Shown: positions 51,948-59,658 of the stretch, in pieces
Layout: each line of letters starts with the position of its first letter
Numbering within the stretch: position 1 is the first letter of the stretch
Assembly: GCA_020633625.1 (NCBI GenBank)
Contig: JACKDJ010000018.1
Coordinates: forward strand, 31,437-95,436
DNA from: Myxococcales bacterium
GTDB taxonomy: Bacteria; Myxococcota_A; Bradymonadia; REDH01
DNA length: 64,000 nt
Direction: 5' to 3'
Position numbers and translations under genes: made by a program
The notes under the pieces: generated by a model
Seen by the model: the letters and a program-made list of their open reading frames with translations, nothing else
Told to the model about the DNA's origin: nothing
The model's database searches: none

Positions 51948-53761
51948 TGCTTCCAGATCACGGTGTCGTTCAGCACCAACAGGTCCATGTCGGTCCGCGC
52001 GAACATCGACAGCGCTTCGACGGGGGTCGAGACGATGGGGTATCCGCTCGGATTGAACGACGTGTTGACGATCAGCTCGAGGCCAAGCCGGGCGCCGACG
52101 GCTTCCAGCAGGCGGTGGAAGCGCGGATTGTCTTCAGGGTAGCACACCTGGGGCCGCGTCGTCCCGTCACAGTGGATCGCGGCGCGGACGGCGGCGTGCT
52201 TGTCTGCGTGGACCGGGGCCGCGTACTGCATCCACCGCTGGAACGTGAGGTGCTCGGGGGCAATGTCGAGCACAGACGGGGCGTCCTTCGACGTGACCGA
52301 GAACGCGTACGGCCTGAACAGCGCGCGGTCCTTGACCTTCGCGCTGAGCCGGTTGGCGAGGTCGAGGTCGTCGGGCCGGATCAGGATCGAGCGGTTGCCG
52401 AGCGCGCGGGGCCCGATCTCGGCTCGGCCCTGGTACCAGCCGACGATGCGGCGTTCGGCGAGCTGTTCGGCGACATGGTCCGCGAGCGCGCCGACGTCAT
52501 CGAAGGTCCGGTGGTGCCACCTCACGCCCTCGGCCTGGCTGTGGCCGCGCTTCAGGTATGGGATGGAGTGATCGGGGTCGACGTGCTCGATCATCTCGAC
52601 GGTCGGGCGCTCGTCGAAGCGGGCGCCGACGTAGGGCGGGTAGCGCATCGGCGCCGGATCGTAGTCCCCCTGCGTCGCGGCGAACATGAGGGCCGTCCCC
52701 ACGCAGGTCCCGCCGTCGCCCGGGTCGGGCGGGATGTACATGTTCTCGAAGTGCCCCGACGTGAGGATTTTGTAGTTCGCGACGCAGTTGAGGCTGACTC
52801 CACCGGCGTAGCAGAGGTTCTTGGAGTCGACGTGCTTCGCGAGCGACGCGGTGAGCTGCACGATCCGCTCTTCGAGGACGAGCTGGATGCTGGCAGCGAC
52901 GTCGGCCCAGCGCTGCGACTCGGCGTCGATCTCCTGGTCCCCGTCGTGGAGCGAGCTCTGCGGCAGCTTGCGCGTCGGTGGCCGCGCGGGTCCGAACGCG
53001 GCGAGGAACTTGTCGGTGACCGCGCCCCGGTAGAACTTCGAGAAGTGGAAGTAGCTCTGGTCGACCGAGTAGGTCCCGTCGGCTCCCTCGGAGATGATCC
53101 GACGGACGAGGTCCGCGTAGATCGGCCGACCGAAGCCGGCGAGCGCCATGGTCGAGGCCTCGCTGTCGTTCGGCGAGAACCCCAGATAGGCCGTGAAGGC
53201 CGAGTAGACGAGGCCGAGGGAGTTCGGGAACGCGACCTCGGCGATCCGGCTGACGACGGGCTTCCCGTCGACCCACTCGCCGCGATAGAGCGCGGAGCAC
53301 GCCCAGTCGCCGACGGCGTCGACAACGAGGATGCCGGCGTCGCGGTAGCCCGACCCCATGAACGCCTGCACGCCGTGGCTGAAGTGGTGGCTCAGGTAGC
53401 TGATCTTCTTCGGGTCGACGTCGAGCCGCGCGGAGATCTCGTTCAGCGACCACAGCTTCTTCCCGAGCCACGCCTTCATCGCGTTGATGAACTCGCGGCG
53501 CGAGCCCGGGAACGAGGCGACGGCCGACGTCAGGACGCGCGAGAACTTCGCGTGCGGGTCCTCGTGAAACACGATGTGGTCGACGTCTTGCGCACGGACG
53601 CCCGCTTCGCGCAGGCAGAACTCAACCGCGTACGCCGGGAAGTTCGCGTCGTGCTTCTGGCGCGTGAAGCGCTCTTCGGCAGAGGCCGCGACGACTCGTC
53701 CGTCGCTGACCAGACACGCGGACGCATCGTGATAGCCGTACGACAGGCCGAGCACCTTCAT
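51944..53761 (-). CDS. NodU/CmcH-family carbamoyltransferase
   Basis: 605 residues. The N-terminal Kae1-like (ASKHA) domain begins LGLSYGYHDASACLV, with the metal-site HHFSHG and VDAVGDWACSALY; YAGGVSLNCVANYKI and the YrdC-like C-terminal domain (GWYQGRAEIGPRALGNRSIL, INTSFN-type VNTSFNPSGYPIV) complete the family. These enzymes transfer a carbamoyl group from carbamoyl phosphate to hydroxyls of sugars or natural products. It overlaps both neighbours by four bases, so it is tightly co-translated with the ferritin-like and DUF5989 genes. The acceptor is unknown; a glycan or lipid made at the membrane is plausible. Confidence 0.93.
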   Translation of the reverse strand: MKVLGLSYGYHDASACLVSDGRVVAASAEERFTRQKHDANFPAYAVEFCLREAGVRAQDVDHIVFHEDPHAKFSRVLTSAVASFPGSRREFINAMKAWLGKKLWSLNEISARLDVDPKKISYLSHHFSHGVQAFMGSGYRDAGILVVDAVGDWACSALYRGEWVDGKPVVSRIAEVAFPNSLGLVYSAFTAYLGFSPNDSEASTMALAGFGRPIYADLVRRIISEGADGTYSVDQSYFHFSKFYRGAVTDKFLAAFGPARPPTRKLPQSSLHDGDQEIDAESQRWADVAASIQLVLEERIVQLTASLAKHVDSKNLCYAGGVSLNCVANYKILTSGHFENMYIPPDPGDGGTCVGTALMFAATQGDYDPAPMRYPPYVGARFDERPTVEMIEHVDPDHSIPYLKRGHSQAEGVRWHHRTFDDVGALADHVAEQLAERRIVGWYQGRAEIGPRALGNRSILIRPDDLDLANRLSAKVKDRALFRPYAFSVTSKDAPSVLDIAPEHLTFQRWMQYAAPVHADKHAAVRAAIHCDGTTRPQVCYPEDNPRFHRLLEAVGARLGLELIVNTSFNPSGYPIVSTPVEALSMFARTDMDLLVLNDTVIWKQ

Positions 53762-54450
53762 GCGATCTGCTTTACCCGGTTGTTGTCGAACTCGACGTAC
53801 CGGTCCTCGAGTCTCCGGCGAGCCGAGAGCGTCGCGAGGGGCGCGAGCGCGAAGTACGCGATCGAGAGCAGAACGGCGGCCACTGTGTCCACGACGCGCT
53901 TGCTGTTGCGCAGCCAGTCCTCCCAGAACCGAGCGAGGCGCACGCGGCGGTACTCGCGCCGCACGTCTGCCGGCTGGGCACCGAGCGAGCGGAGAAGGTG
54001 GTCCGTCAGGTCGACGTGGCCGGCCTCGTCGTCCACAATCTTCGCCAGCGAACGCTTCAACGGCTCGTCGCCGAGGCCGTCGGCGATGTAGCCGAAGCGA
54101 GCCGTCGCATCCTCTTCGCCGACGTGCACGTACGCCAGCACCTTCCAGATCGGCTCGTTGCCCGCAGTCAGGTCCTTACGCTCATACGTCGCCGGCGGGA
54201 TCCGGTCCGAGGTGTAGAGCTGATAGGTGTGCGAGAACTCCTCGGCGTGCGACTCTTCTTCGAGGCTGTGCGTGAACAGGATCGCGCGGATCTTCGGATC
54301 GTCGATCCGGGCGATCGCTCGATGCAGGTGCCAGACCCCGTCCGCCTCTGTCGCCTGGAACCCTCGGATCGCGGCGGCTTTGTTGGAAGGAACCTTCCAG
54401 ACCGTCGCCAACGCCAACTTGACCCTGACACGCTCGAAAAAGGCTCTCAC
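53758..54450 (-). CDS. Ferritin-like di-iron protein with C-terminal membrane helix
   Basis: 230 residues from a GTG at 54450. The longer frame upstream is Arg/Pro-rich and unlike protein. The body is helical with two E-x-x-H motifs, Glu65-His68 (EEESHAEEF) and Glu142-His145 (DDEAGHVDLTDHL), and further acids at GEED (111-114), the ligand pattern of ferritin-like di-iron oxidases and hydroxylases. Near the C-terminus VVDTVAAVLLSIAYFALAPL could be a membrane helix, followed by basic residues. It may be an oxygenase or peroxide-reactive enzyme acting with the carbamoyltransferase, whose start overlaps its stop. It is the first gene of the operon and divergent from the desaturase gene. Confidence 0.75.
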   Translation of the reverse strand: MRAFFERVRVKLALATVWKVPSNKAAAIRGFQATEADGVWHLHRAIARIDDPKIRAILFTHSLEEESHAEEFSHTYQLYTSDRIPPATYERKDLTAGNEPIWKVLAYVHVGEEDATARFGYIADGLGDEPLKRSLAKIVDDEAGHVDLTDHLLRSLGAQPADVRREYRRVRLARFWEDWLRNSKRVVDTVAAVLLSIAYFALAPLATLSARRRLEDRYVEFDNNRVKQIA

Positions 54451-54795
54451 GCTGGACCTCGCAGCCGGGGGACTCGTGAAACTAGGGCATCGACTGCGCG
54501 CCCACAAGGGCCATGTCGCGGCGCGCCTTCGCTTCGGGAGTCCGGCTCCGCCGCGTCTGAGCGCCTCCGCACCCCCTGTGAGGCGGCGAGGCGCCGGCGC
54601 TTCCGTTCCGACGGTCATTGCCCTTTCGTTTCAGCGTTGAAACGAACCTGCGGTAGCGCCGTGCGCAGAAGACGGCGCCGTGAGTCGCGCGCTTCGGCTA
54701 CCCTGCGCCGGGTACCAGCCCACCGCAGCGACCCGTAGCGGTCCGCTGACCATGGCGCAGTCTTTGCTTGGTCCCGATCACCCCTGGAGCTCGCC
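54451..54795. promoter_or_regulatory. Divergent regulatory region between ferritin-like operon and desaturase copy 2
   Basis: 345 bases without a convincing gene. It must hold promoters for the five-gene minus-strand operon and for the plus-strand desaturase gene. The palindrome at 54628-54643 is the clearest signal. The part from the palindrome to the desaturase start (168 bases) aligns with the 169 bases before desaturase copy 1, including ATGGCGCAGTCTTTGCTT and the GGAG ribosome-binding site. I see nothing else definable. Confidence 0.6.
54628..54643. promoter_or_regulatory. 16-bp near-perfect palindrome upstream of desaturase copy 2
   Basis: GTTTCAGCGTTGAAAC differs by one central base from the perfect palindrome at 43680-43695 and is followed by the same AACCTGC context. 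It lies between divergent genes, so a protein bound here could control both the ferritin-like/carbamoyltransferase operon and the desaturase. Confidence 0.6.
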
Positions 54796-55683
54796 ATGGC
54801 AGCAGCTTTAACCTACCCGATCGCCCTCGCGACGATCTCGCTGTTCGTGTTCGCGCTGGAGCGCTTCTTTCCGCTTCGGGCGCAGCGGCTCCTCCGCCCC
54901 GCCCTGGGTTGGGACCTCGTGCACCTCGTGTTCAACGGGCACTTTCTCGGGGTCATCTTCTTCGGCGTCGCCTCGACCCACATCCTTCCGCAGATCGATG
55001 GCGCCCTGGCCCGCTGGGGCGTGGTCGACGCCGTCTATCGAAACGCCGCCGCCGACTGGCCGCTCTGGGCACAGATCATCGTCGCGCTCGTCGTCGTCGA
55101 CTTCCTGCAGTGGTGCGTCCACGTCTCCCTTCACCGGGTGCCGTGGCTGTGGGAGACGCACAAGTGCCACCACTCCATCGAAGACGGCGAGATGGACTGG
55201 ATCGTCTCGTTCCGCTTCCAGTGGACCGAGGTCGCCATCTACCGCGCCGTCCTCTACCTGCCGCTCGCGTGGTTCGGATTCAGCAGCGTCGCGATCCTGT
55301 TTCACGCCATCCTCGGGACGCTGATCGGCCACCTCAACCACGCGAACCTCGGCATCTCGTGGGGGCCGCTCCGCTACGTCTTCAACAGCCCGAAGATGCA
55401 CATCTGGCATCATGACTACGAAGGCGACACGAAGACGACCAAGAACTTTGGGATCATCTTCTCGACGTGGGACTGGCTGTTCGGCACCGCGTACATGCCT
55501 GACCACCCGCCGGCGCGGCTCGGATTCCCGGGAGTCGAGACCTTCCCGAAGAGCTTCCTCGCGTCGGCGGTCTGGCCGGTCCAACGCTGGTTTCCCGCGG
55601 TCGCGCGGCCCGGCGTCGCGTCGGTCCTCGGGGTCGCCCTGATCGTCGCCGCGTGGCTCTTGCACGGGCCGCGAGCCACGTAG
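54796..55683 (+). CDS. Sterol desaturase/fatty-acid hydroxylase (duplicate without rhodanese)
   Basis: 295 residues. It is nearly identical to the first 285 residues of the fusion at 43849, with roughly fifteen substitutions by eye, and has the same three His boxes HVSLH, HKCHH and HIWHH for a di-iron centre. It should hydroxylate or desaturate a membrane lipid such as a sterol, hopanoid or fatty alcohol. It ends HGPRAT then TAG; the fusion reads on at the matching place, and about 18 bases of similarity remain after the stop. It therefore looks like a shortened former fusion, still with an intact oxygenase domain. Helices at both ends are hydrophobic enough to span the membrane. Confidence 0.93.
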   Translation: MAAALTYPIALATISLFVFALERFFPLRAQRLLRPALGWDLVHLVFNGHFLGVIFFGVASTHILPQIDGALARWGVVDAVYRNAAADWPLWAQIIVALVVVDFLQWCVHVSLHRVPWLWETHKCHHSIEDGEMDWIVSFRFQWTEVAIYRAVLYLPLAWFGFSSVAILFHAILGTLIGHLNHANLGISWGPLRYVFNSPKMHIWHHDYEGDTKTTKNFGIIFSTWDWLFGTAYMPDHPPARLGFPGVETFPKSFLASAVWPVQRWFPAVARPGVASVLGVALIVAAWLLHGPRAT

Positions 55684-55705
55684 CCACACACGCCGATGCT
55701 GTTGC

Positions 55706-55891
55706 CCTCTTCCGGGCCGACACGCGTGGGACCGTCTGCCGGAGCGGGAACCCCGTCGCGCCGCCCGACGAGCGGGTCGCCTCGGTCGCGACCAAAGGCA
55801 TCGGCGCGTGCCCCGTCTCGAGGCTCTCTGGTTGGACCAAACTCGGCAGGTGTCCTCGTATGGGCGCCGCATCGTGGGCGTCGGGCACTGA
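55706..55891 (+). pseudogene. Remnant 3' end of the sulfite oxidase/cytochrome c gene
   Basis: Bases from TCTTCCGGGCCGACACG to the TGA at 55889-55891 align with 48155-48343, the end of the cytochrome c domain after CGTCH, with many substitutions and small gaps. GTCCTCGTATGGGCGCCGCATCGTGGG against the copy 1 version shows the match most clearly near the end. The reading frame is disrupted and the heme motif is absent, so it is nonfunctional. It directly follows the desaturase copy, showing that a block of about 3.4 kb was lost here. Confidence 0.85.
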
Positions 55892-55978
55892 GGCGAGGTC
55901 GCGGTGGGCGGCTTGCCCCGCCCGACCCTGGGGGGTAGCATCTCGCCACCCTCGCCCCTCGCGGCCGGAAGTGCCCCC

Positions 55979-57658
55979 ATGTACCGGCGACTCTCCTTCA
56001 CATCCGGCTGCGTCGCGCTCGTCCTGTGCGCGGGCGTGACGTGGGCTCCAGCCCGGCCGGCGGCGGCCGAGCCGCCATCTGCCTCGACCGCGCCGTTCGA
56101 GTGCCCCGACGGGATGCTCCCCGTCCCCGGCGGCCGGTTCGTCATCGGCGACGACGAGGGGCGGTACGAGTCGCCAGCGCATGAGATCGCGATCGACTCG
56201 TTCTGCCTGTCGCGCCTCGAGGTCACGCAGGCCGAGTACAGCGACTGCGTAGAGAGCGGGCTCTGCAGCGAGGCGTATCACCGTCCGATGTGGGACACGC
56301 TCAAGGCGCGTCAGGTCGAGGGGTGGTCGGAGCTCTGCAGCGCGAACAACCCCGAACGAGGCGACTACCCGGTTTCGTGCGTCACCCTCAGTCAGGCACG
56401 TCGCTACTGCGCCGCCCAGGGCGGGCGCCTCCCGACCGACGCCGAGTGGGAGTACGCGGCGCGAGGCGGAGACGAGCAGCGACGGTGGCCGTGGGGCGAC
56501 TTTCCCCCCGGACCCACGACCGCCAACTTTGCAGGGACGGAGGCATCACAGGCAGTCGGCCGAATCCGTGGGGGAGACTGGGTGACGACCTACCCTGCGT
56601 CCGACGGCTACGCTTTCGCCGCTCCCGTCGGCTCATTTCCGGCCGGGGTCGGGCGATGGGGACACCTGGACCTGTCGGGGAACGTCTGCGAGTTCGTCGA
56701 AGGAGTTGCGTGCCCACTCGACCGCGATCAGTGCTTCCACCTGTGGCCGATGGCGCTCGTCCGCGGAAACCACTTCCTGACCAACAACCTGGAAAAGACG
56801 CGCGCGGCGCGGCGCAACTGGGACTACGCGTACCACCGCGGGCCGAACGTCGGGATTCGGTGCGCCGCCGAGCCGGGGCCCCAGGGAGAACCCACGGTCG
56901 GCCCCGCGCCTCGGATTCCGGAGCTCCCACCAACCCGACGCGTCGTCGCGAGCGTCCTCGGCGCTTTGATCACGGGCGCGGCGGCGGCGGCGTTTGGTCT
57001 CGAGACCGTCGGCTTCTTGATGCCCGCCGAGATGTATGGGGCGGTCTTCGAGCCTCAGAAGGCGGTCTCGACGGCAGCGCTTACGATCCTGCTGGCGTTG
57101 ACGATTGTGTGGTTCCGCCGCGCGCCGACGCTCCCACAGGCGCGCTCCATCCCCCTACTCGCCGTCGTTGCGACCGGCGGGGCCGGGGCAGCCGCGGCCG
57201 TCGCGCACCTGCCGCCGCAGCCCTTGAGTGGCGCCGTGGTTGCCGGTCTCGTCGCGCTCCTGCTCCTGCTGCGACGCCGGACCCGTGCGCCGCTGCGCGC
57301 TGACAGCGAAGCCCCGCGCAGGTGGGTCTTGGCGCCTCTCGCCGCTGCACTGTTTGGAGCGACGGGAACACCGCTCCTGGCCTCGTCGATCGGTCGGGAG
57401 CGAGCGGCCGGTCTGGTAGCCGCAGCGGCCGGCGGCGTGCTCGCGGCGTCGTGGTTCGTCGGGCGCCCGCCAGACCTCGCGTTCGCCGCGGCGCTCGTGC
57501 TACCGACCGCCGCAGGTCTCCTGATCGGCGAGTCGATCGCCAAGCGCACGGGCGGACGCCGTTGGCTGATCCGCGCGATCGCCGTGTACGGGGCCGTCGG
57601 CGCGCTGTTCATCTTCGCGCGCGAAGTGCTCCCCGACTGGATGTCGCCCTGGATCTGA
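55979..57658 (+). CDS. FGE-sulfatase domain protein with C-terminal membrane domain
   Basis: 559 residues from the ATG at 55979. A Sec signal peptide (VALVLCAGVTWAPARPAAA) is followed by a formylglycine-generating-enzyme-like domain (about 40-300): MLPVPGGRFVIGDDEG, LEVTQAEYSDC, VSCVTLSQARRYCAAQGGRLPTDAEWEYAARGG and LSGNVCEFVEG. Many such domains are not true FGEs but bind ligands or act as other oxidases. After residue 315 come about eight hydrophobic helices (VVASVLGALITGAAAAAFG onwards), so the domain is held outside the membrane. It lies just downstream of the duplicated block and may use the promoter there. The role is unknown. Confidence 0.82.
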   Translation: MYRRLSFTSGCVALVLCAGVTWAPARPAAAEPPSASTAPFECPDGMLPVPGGRFVIGDDEGRYESPAHEIAIDSFCLSRLEVTQAEYSDCVESGLCSEAYHRPMWDTLKARQVEGWSELCSANNPERGDYPVSCVTLSQARRYCAAQGGRLPTDAEWEYAARGGDEQRRWPWGDFPPGPTTANFAGTEASQAVGRIRGGDWVTTYPASDGYAFAAPVGSFPAGVGRWGHLDLSGNVCEFVEGVACPLDRDQCFHLWPMALVRGNHFLTNNLEKTRAARRNWDYAYHRGPNVGIRCAAEPGPQGEPTVGPAPRIPELPPTRRVVASVLGALITGAAAAAFGLETVGFLMPAEMYGAVFEPQKAVSTAALTILLALTIVWFRRAPTLPQARSIPLLAVVATGGAGAAAAVAHLPPQPLSGAVVAGLVALLLLLRRRTRAPLRADSEAPRRWVLAPLAAALFGATGTPLLASSIGRERAAGLVAAAAGGVLAASWFVGRPPDLAFAAALVLPTAAGLLIGESIAKRTGGRRWLIRAIAVYGAVGALFIFAREVLPDWMSPWI

Positions 57659-57712
57659 GCGGACCGCTCAACGCGGGCTCGATATCCGCACTGCGCGCCC
57701 GACGCAACGCCC

Positions 57713-58588
57713 CTAACCCCGCGAGCTCGCGCGCGTGGCCGCGCAGGGGCGGCGACGGCGACCGCGCGCGAACGCGGCGGCGGCGAGGACGGCGATGAGA
57801 CCTCCGCGTGCGCCGCCCGTGCTGGGTGCCACGGAGCAGCCACCGCCGCCGGCATCGCCACCGGTACCGGCGTCTTCGGCGGAGTCGACGGGCGCGTCCT
57901 CACCGGCTTCGGCGACCGAGGCATCGTCCTCCGTCGCTGCGTCGGGTCCGCCAGACACGTCCTCGCCACCAGACGCGTCGGCGCCGCCAGCAGCGTCATC
58001 CTCGCCGGCGTCGGCGCCTTCTCCGTCTCCGGCGCCTGCCGGCACGATCGAGACGGTCGCGCAGTGGTGATAGAAGCATCCGCCAGGGTTGTTCAGCGGA
58101 TGGTTCGACATGAACTCGATGACCTGCAGCGTGCAGTTCTCGCAGGTGAACCCGGGCGGGAGCTGCACACTGAACGTCTGGTCCGACGTGAACGCGGAGT
58201 CGTGCAAGAGCTCGCCGTCGGCGAGGACGGGCAGCGCGGGGGCGGGGTCGATGACGGTCGATCCGCAGTCGGTCGTCCCGGCGGTGACCGGGGGCTCTTC
58301 GGGCAGCTCCTCAGGGGTCTCCGCGATGGCGACGCGGTAGTGGCCGGGGTGAAAGATCCGCTCGCTGACGACGATGTCGATCGTCGACCCTTCCACGTAC
58401 GTCGTCACCTCTCCCGTCGGCCCCGCGATCTCGTCGAACTGCCCGCACGGCGGGTTCTTCTGCGGGTCGCCGAGGAACGACTGCTCGGCGTAGCTCTCCG
58501 GCTCGACGAGCACGAAGTGCGCGTGCGCGGGCGCTGCAGCGGTCGTGAGGGCGAGGAGCGCGAACGCGGAGGTGGAGCGTCGAATCAT
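57713..58588 (-). CDS. LPMO-like polysaccharide monooxygenase with MYXO-CTERM tail
   Basis: 291 residues from the ATG at 58588. The signal peptide ends PAHA, so the mature protein would begin with His24 (HFVLVEPESY), the N-terminal His that makes the copper histidine brace of lytic polysaccharide monooxygenases; His80 and His83 (FHPGHYRVAIAE) are candidate partners. The pattern fits the Sorangium-type LPMO-like family. After about residue 190 comes an Asp/Ala/Gly linker, then GGGGCSVAPSTGG, a hydrophobic helix (LIAVLAAAAFA) and RGRRRR, a standard MYXO-CTERM sorting signal. It is expected on the outer surface, oxidising glycans. The longer frame upstream is not coding. Confidence 0.85.
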   Translation of the reverse strand: MIRRSTSAFALLALTTAAAPAHAHFVLVEPESYAEQSFLGDPQKNPPCGQFDEIAGPTGEVTTYVEGSTIDIVVSERIFHPGHYRVAIAETPEELPEEPPVTAGTTDCGSTVIDPAPALPVLADGELLHDSAFTSDQTFSVQLPPGFTCENCTLQVIEFMSNHPLNNPGGCFYHHCATVSIVPAGAGDGEGADAGEDDAAGGADASGGEDVSGGPDAATEDDASVAEAGEDAPVDSAEDAGTGGDAGGGGCSVAPSTGGARGGLIAVLAAAAFARGRRRRPCAATRASSRG

Positions 58589-58881
58589 GGCGGGGCCTCG
58601 TGTGCGGCGCTCCGTCGAGTGCGACCGAGCCGCGACAGGAAAGCGCAGGCGGTGGTCGGTGGCAAGGGCAGCACGTCCGAGGGACGTCGTCACGGGCCTG
58701 GTTCTGCGTTGTAAGCTCCGGGATCGTCGAACGCGCGGCCGTGCGAGAAGCAAACATGGCGCTCGGCCGCCGCGGTCCCGCGCGCAACGCCGAATCCTAG
58801 CGAGGCAGAGGCCTGCGCCGACAGCTGCCGCGGTGCCGAGATGCGCCGCGACGTCCGCGCATCGCGCGCCGCACCTCTCGA
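58589..58881. other. Intergenic interval between racemase and LPMO-like genes
   Basis: 293 bases, no gene that I can support. It contains the region upstream of the LPMO-like start and therefore probably its promoter. I see no hairpin or repeat worth naming. Confidence 0.5.
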
Positions 58882-59658
58882 TCAGAAGTGGACGTGCCGC
58901 GGGGGCGGCAGCTCGAAACCAAACGCCAGGCGGGCGGCGCGGGCCATCTCGGCGACAGCGCCGGTCGTGAGCACCGTGTCGGCCGCGCCGTCGCCGTGGA
59001 GCGCGAGCTCCCATTCGCGGAGGGCCCAGTCGAGCAGCTCGGCCGCCGGGTCGACCACGTGCGCGGCGGGCGCCCGCCGGCTAAACTCGTGTCTCACCGC
59101 CGGGTAGTGCGTGCAGCCCAGGACGAGGACGTCGACAGCCTTCAGGGGCCGCATGATCCGATCGAGGTCGGCGTTCAGCTCCGCTGACGAGAGGTCTCCG
59201 GCCTCGATCCTGCCGGAGATGGGCTGCGCCACACGTTGCACGACGGCGAGCCCAGGTAGCGCGCGGGGGTACGCCCGCGAGGCGACCGTGCCGCGGCCCG
59301 CGACGACGCCGATGCGCGCGGGACGCGCACCGGCGGCTGCTCGCGCCGCGCGGGCCCCGTGCTCGATCACGCCGGCGAGCACCGGCAGCCCGGCGTCGTC
59401 TCGCGGAAGGAGCGGCACCACCGCGCTCGCGGCGTTGCACGCCACCGCCAGATGCGTCACCCCATGCTCGGCGCGGAGCACTCGCGCAACGGCCTCCACC
59501 CGCGTGCGGAGTTCGTGCCGGCTCTGTCGCCCGTAGGGCACCGTCCCGGCGTCGGACCAGTACACCACGGGGAGCGTGGGCAGACGCTCACGCAAGGCCG
59601 CGTAGAACCCGACGCCGCCGACGCCCCAGTCGAGGATGCCGAGCCGCCGAGCTGTCAC
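58882..59658 (-). CDS. Glutamate racemase homologue (MurI-like)
   Basis: 258 residues. Aspartate/glutamate racemase family; MurI supplies D-glutamate for peptidoglycan. Seen are ILDWGVGGVGFYAAL at the start, PYG (41-43), Cys74 in VACNAASAV and Cys182-Thr-His184 in LGCTHYPAV, which are the two catalytic cysteines. The usual DSGVGG has become DWGVGG: Ser11 next to catalytic-site Asp10 is Trp. This may alter substrate binding, so the enzyme could be a specialised racemase rather than the housekeeping MurI. Its start overlaps the stop of the upstream methyltransferase fusion gene by ATGA. Confidence 0.88.
   Translation of the reverse strand: MTARRLGILDWGVGGVGFYAALRERLPTLPVVYWSDAGTVPYGRQSRHELRTRVEAVARVLRAEHGVTHLAVACNAASAVVPLLPRDDAGLPVLAGVIEHGARAARAAAGARPARIGVVAGRGTVASRAYPRALPGLAVVQRVAQPISGRIEAGDLSSAELNADLDRIMRPLKAVDVLVLGCTHYPAVRHEFSRRAPAAHVVDPAAELLDWALREWELALHGDGAADTVLTTGAVAEMARAARLAFGFELPPPRHVHF

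Larger units (their letters stand above)
48408..55953. repeat. Copy 2 of the tandemly duplicated block
   Basis: It starts with the lipoprotein gene tail, keeps the five-gene minus-strand operon (48546-54450), the palindrome and a shortened desaturase, then jumps directly to the end of the cytochrome c gene. The rhodanese part, the glycosidase-like gene and most of the sulfite oxidase gene are missing. Beyond the cytochrome tail, similarity continues for about 60 noncoding bases to the sequence after copy 1 (ATCTCGCCACC and neighbours), then stops. Confidence 0.8.

Noticed and set aside
51947..54091. Plus-strand open frame of 714 codons
   Set aside because: Antisense to the carbamoyltransferase and ferritin-like genes, which have clear motifs on the other strand.
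54742..54795. Upstream ATG (GCGCAGTCTTTG context) as start of desaturase copy 2
   Set aside because: It is out of frame with the desaturase because of a one-base length difference from copy 1, while the ATG at 54796 and its ribosome-binding site are conserved in both.
43348..55953. Transposon or insertion-sequence origin of the duplication
   Set aside because: I found no transposase gene, terminal inverted repeat or target duplication at the three boundaries; simple recombination with small deletions fits better.
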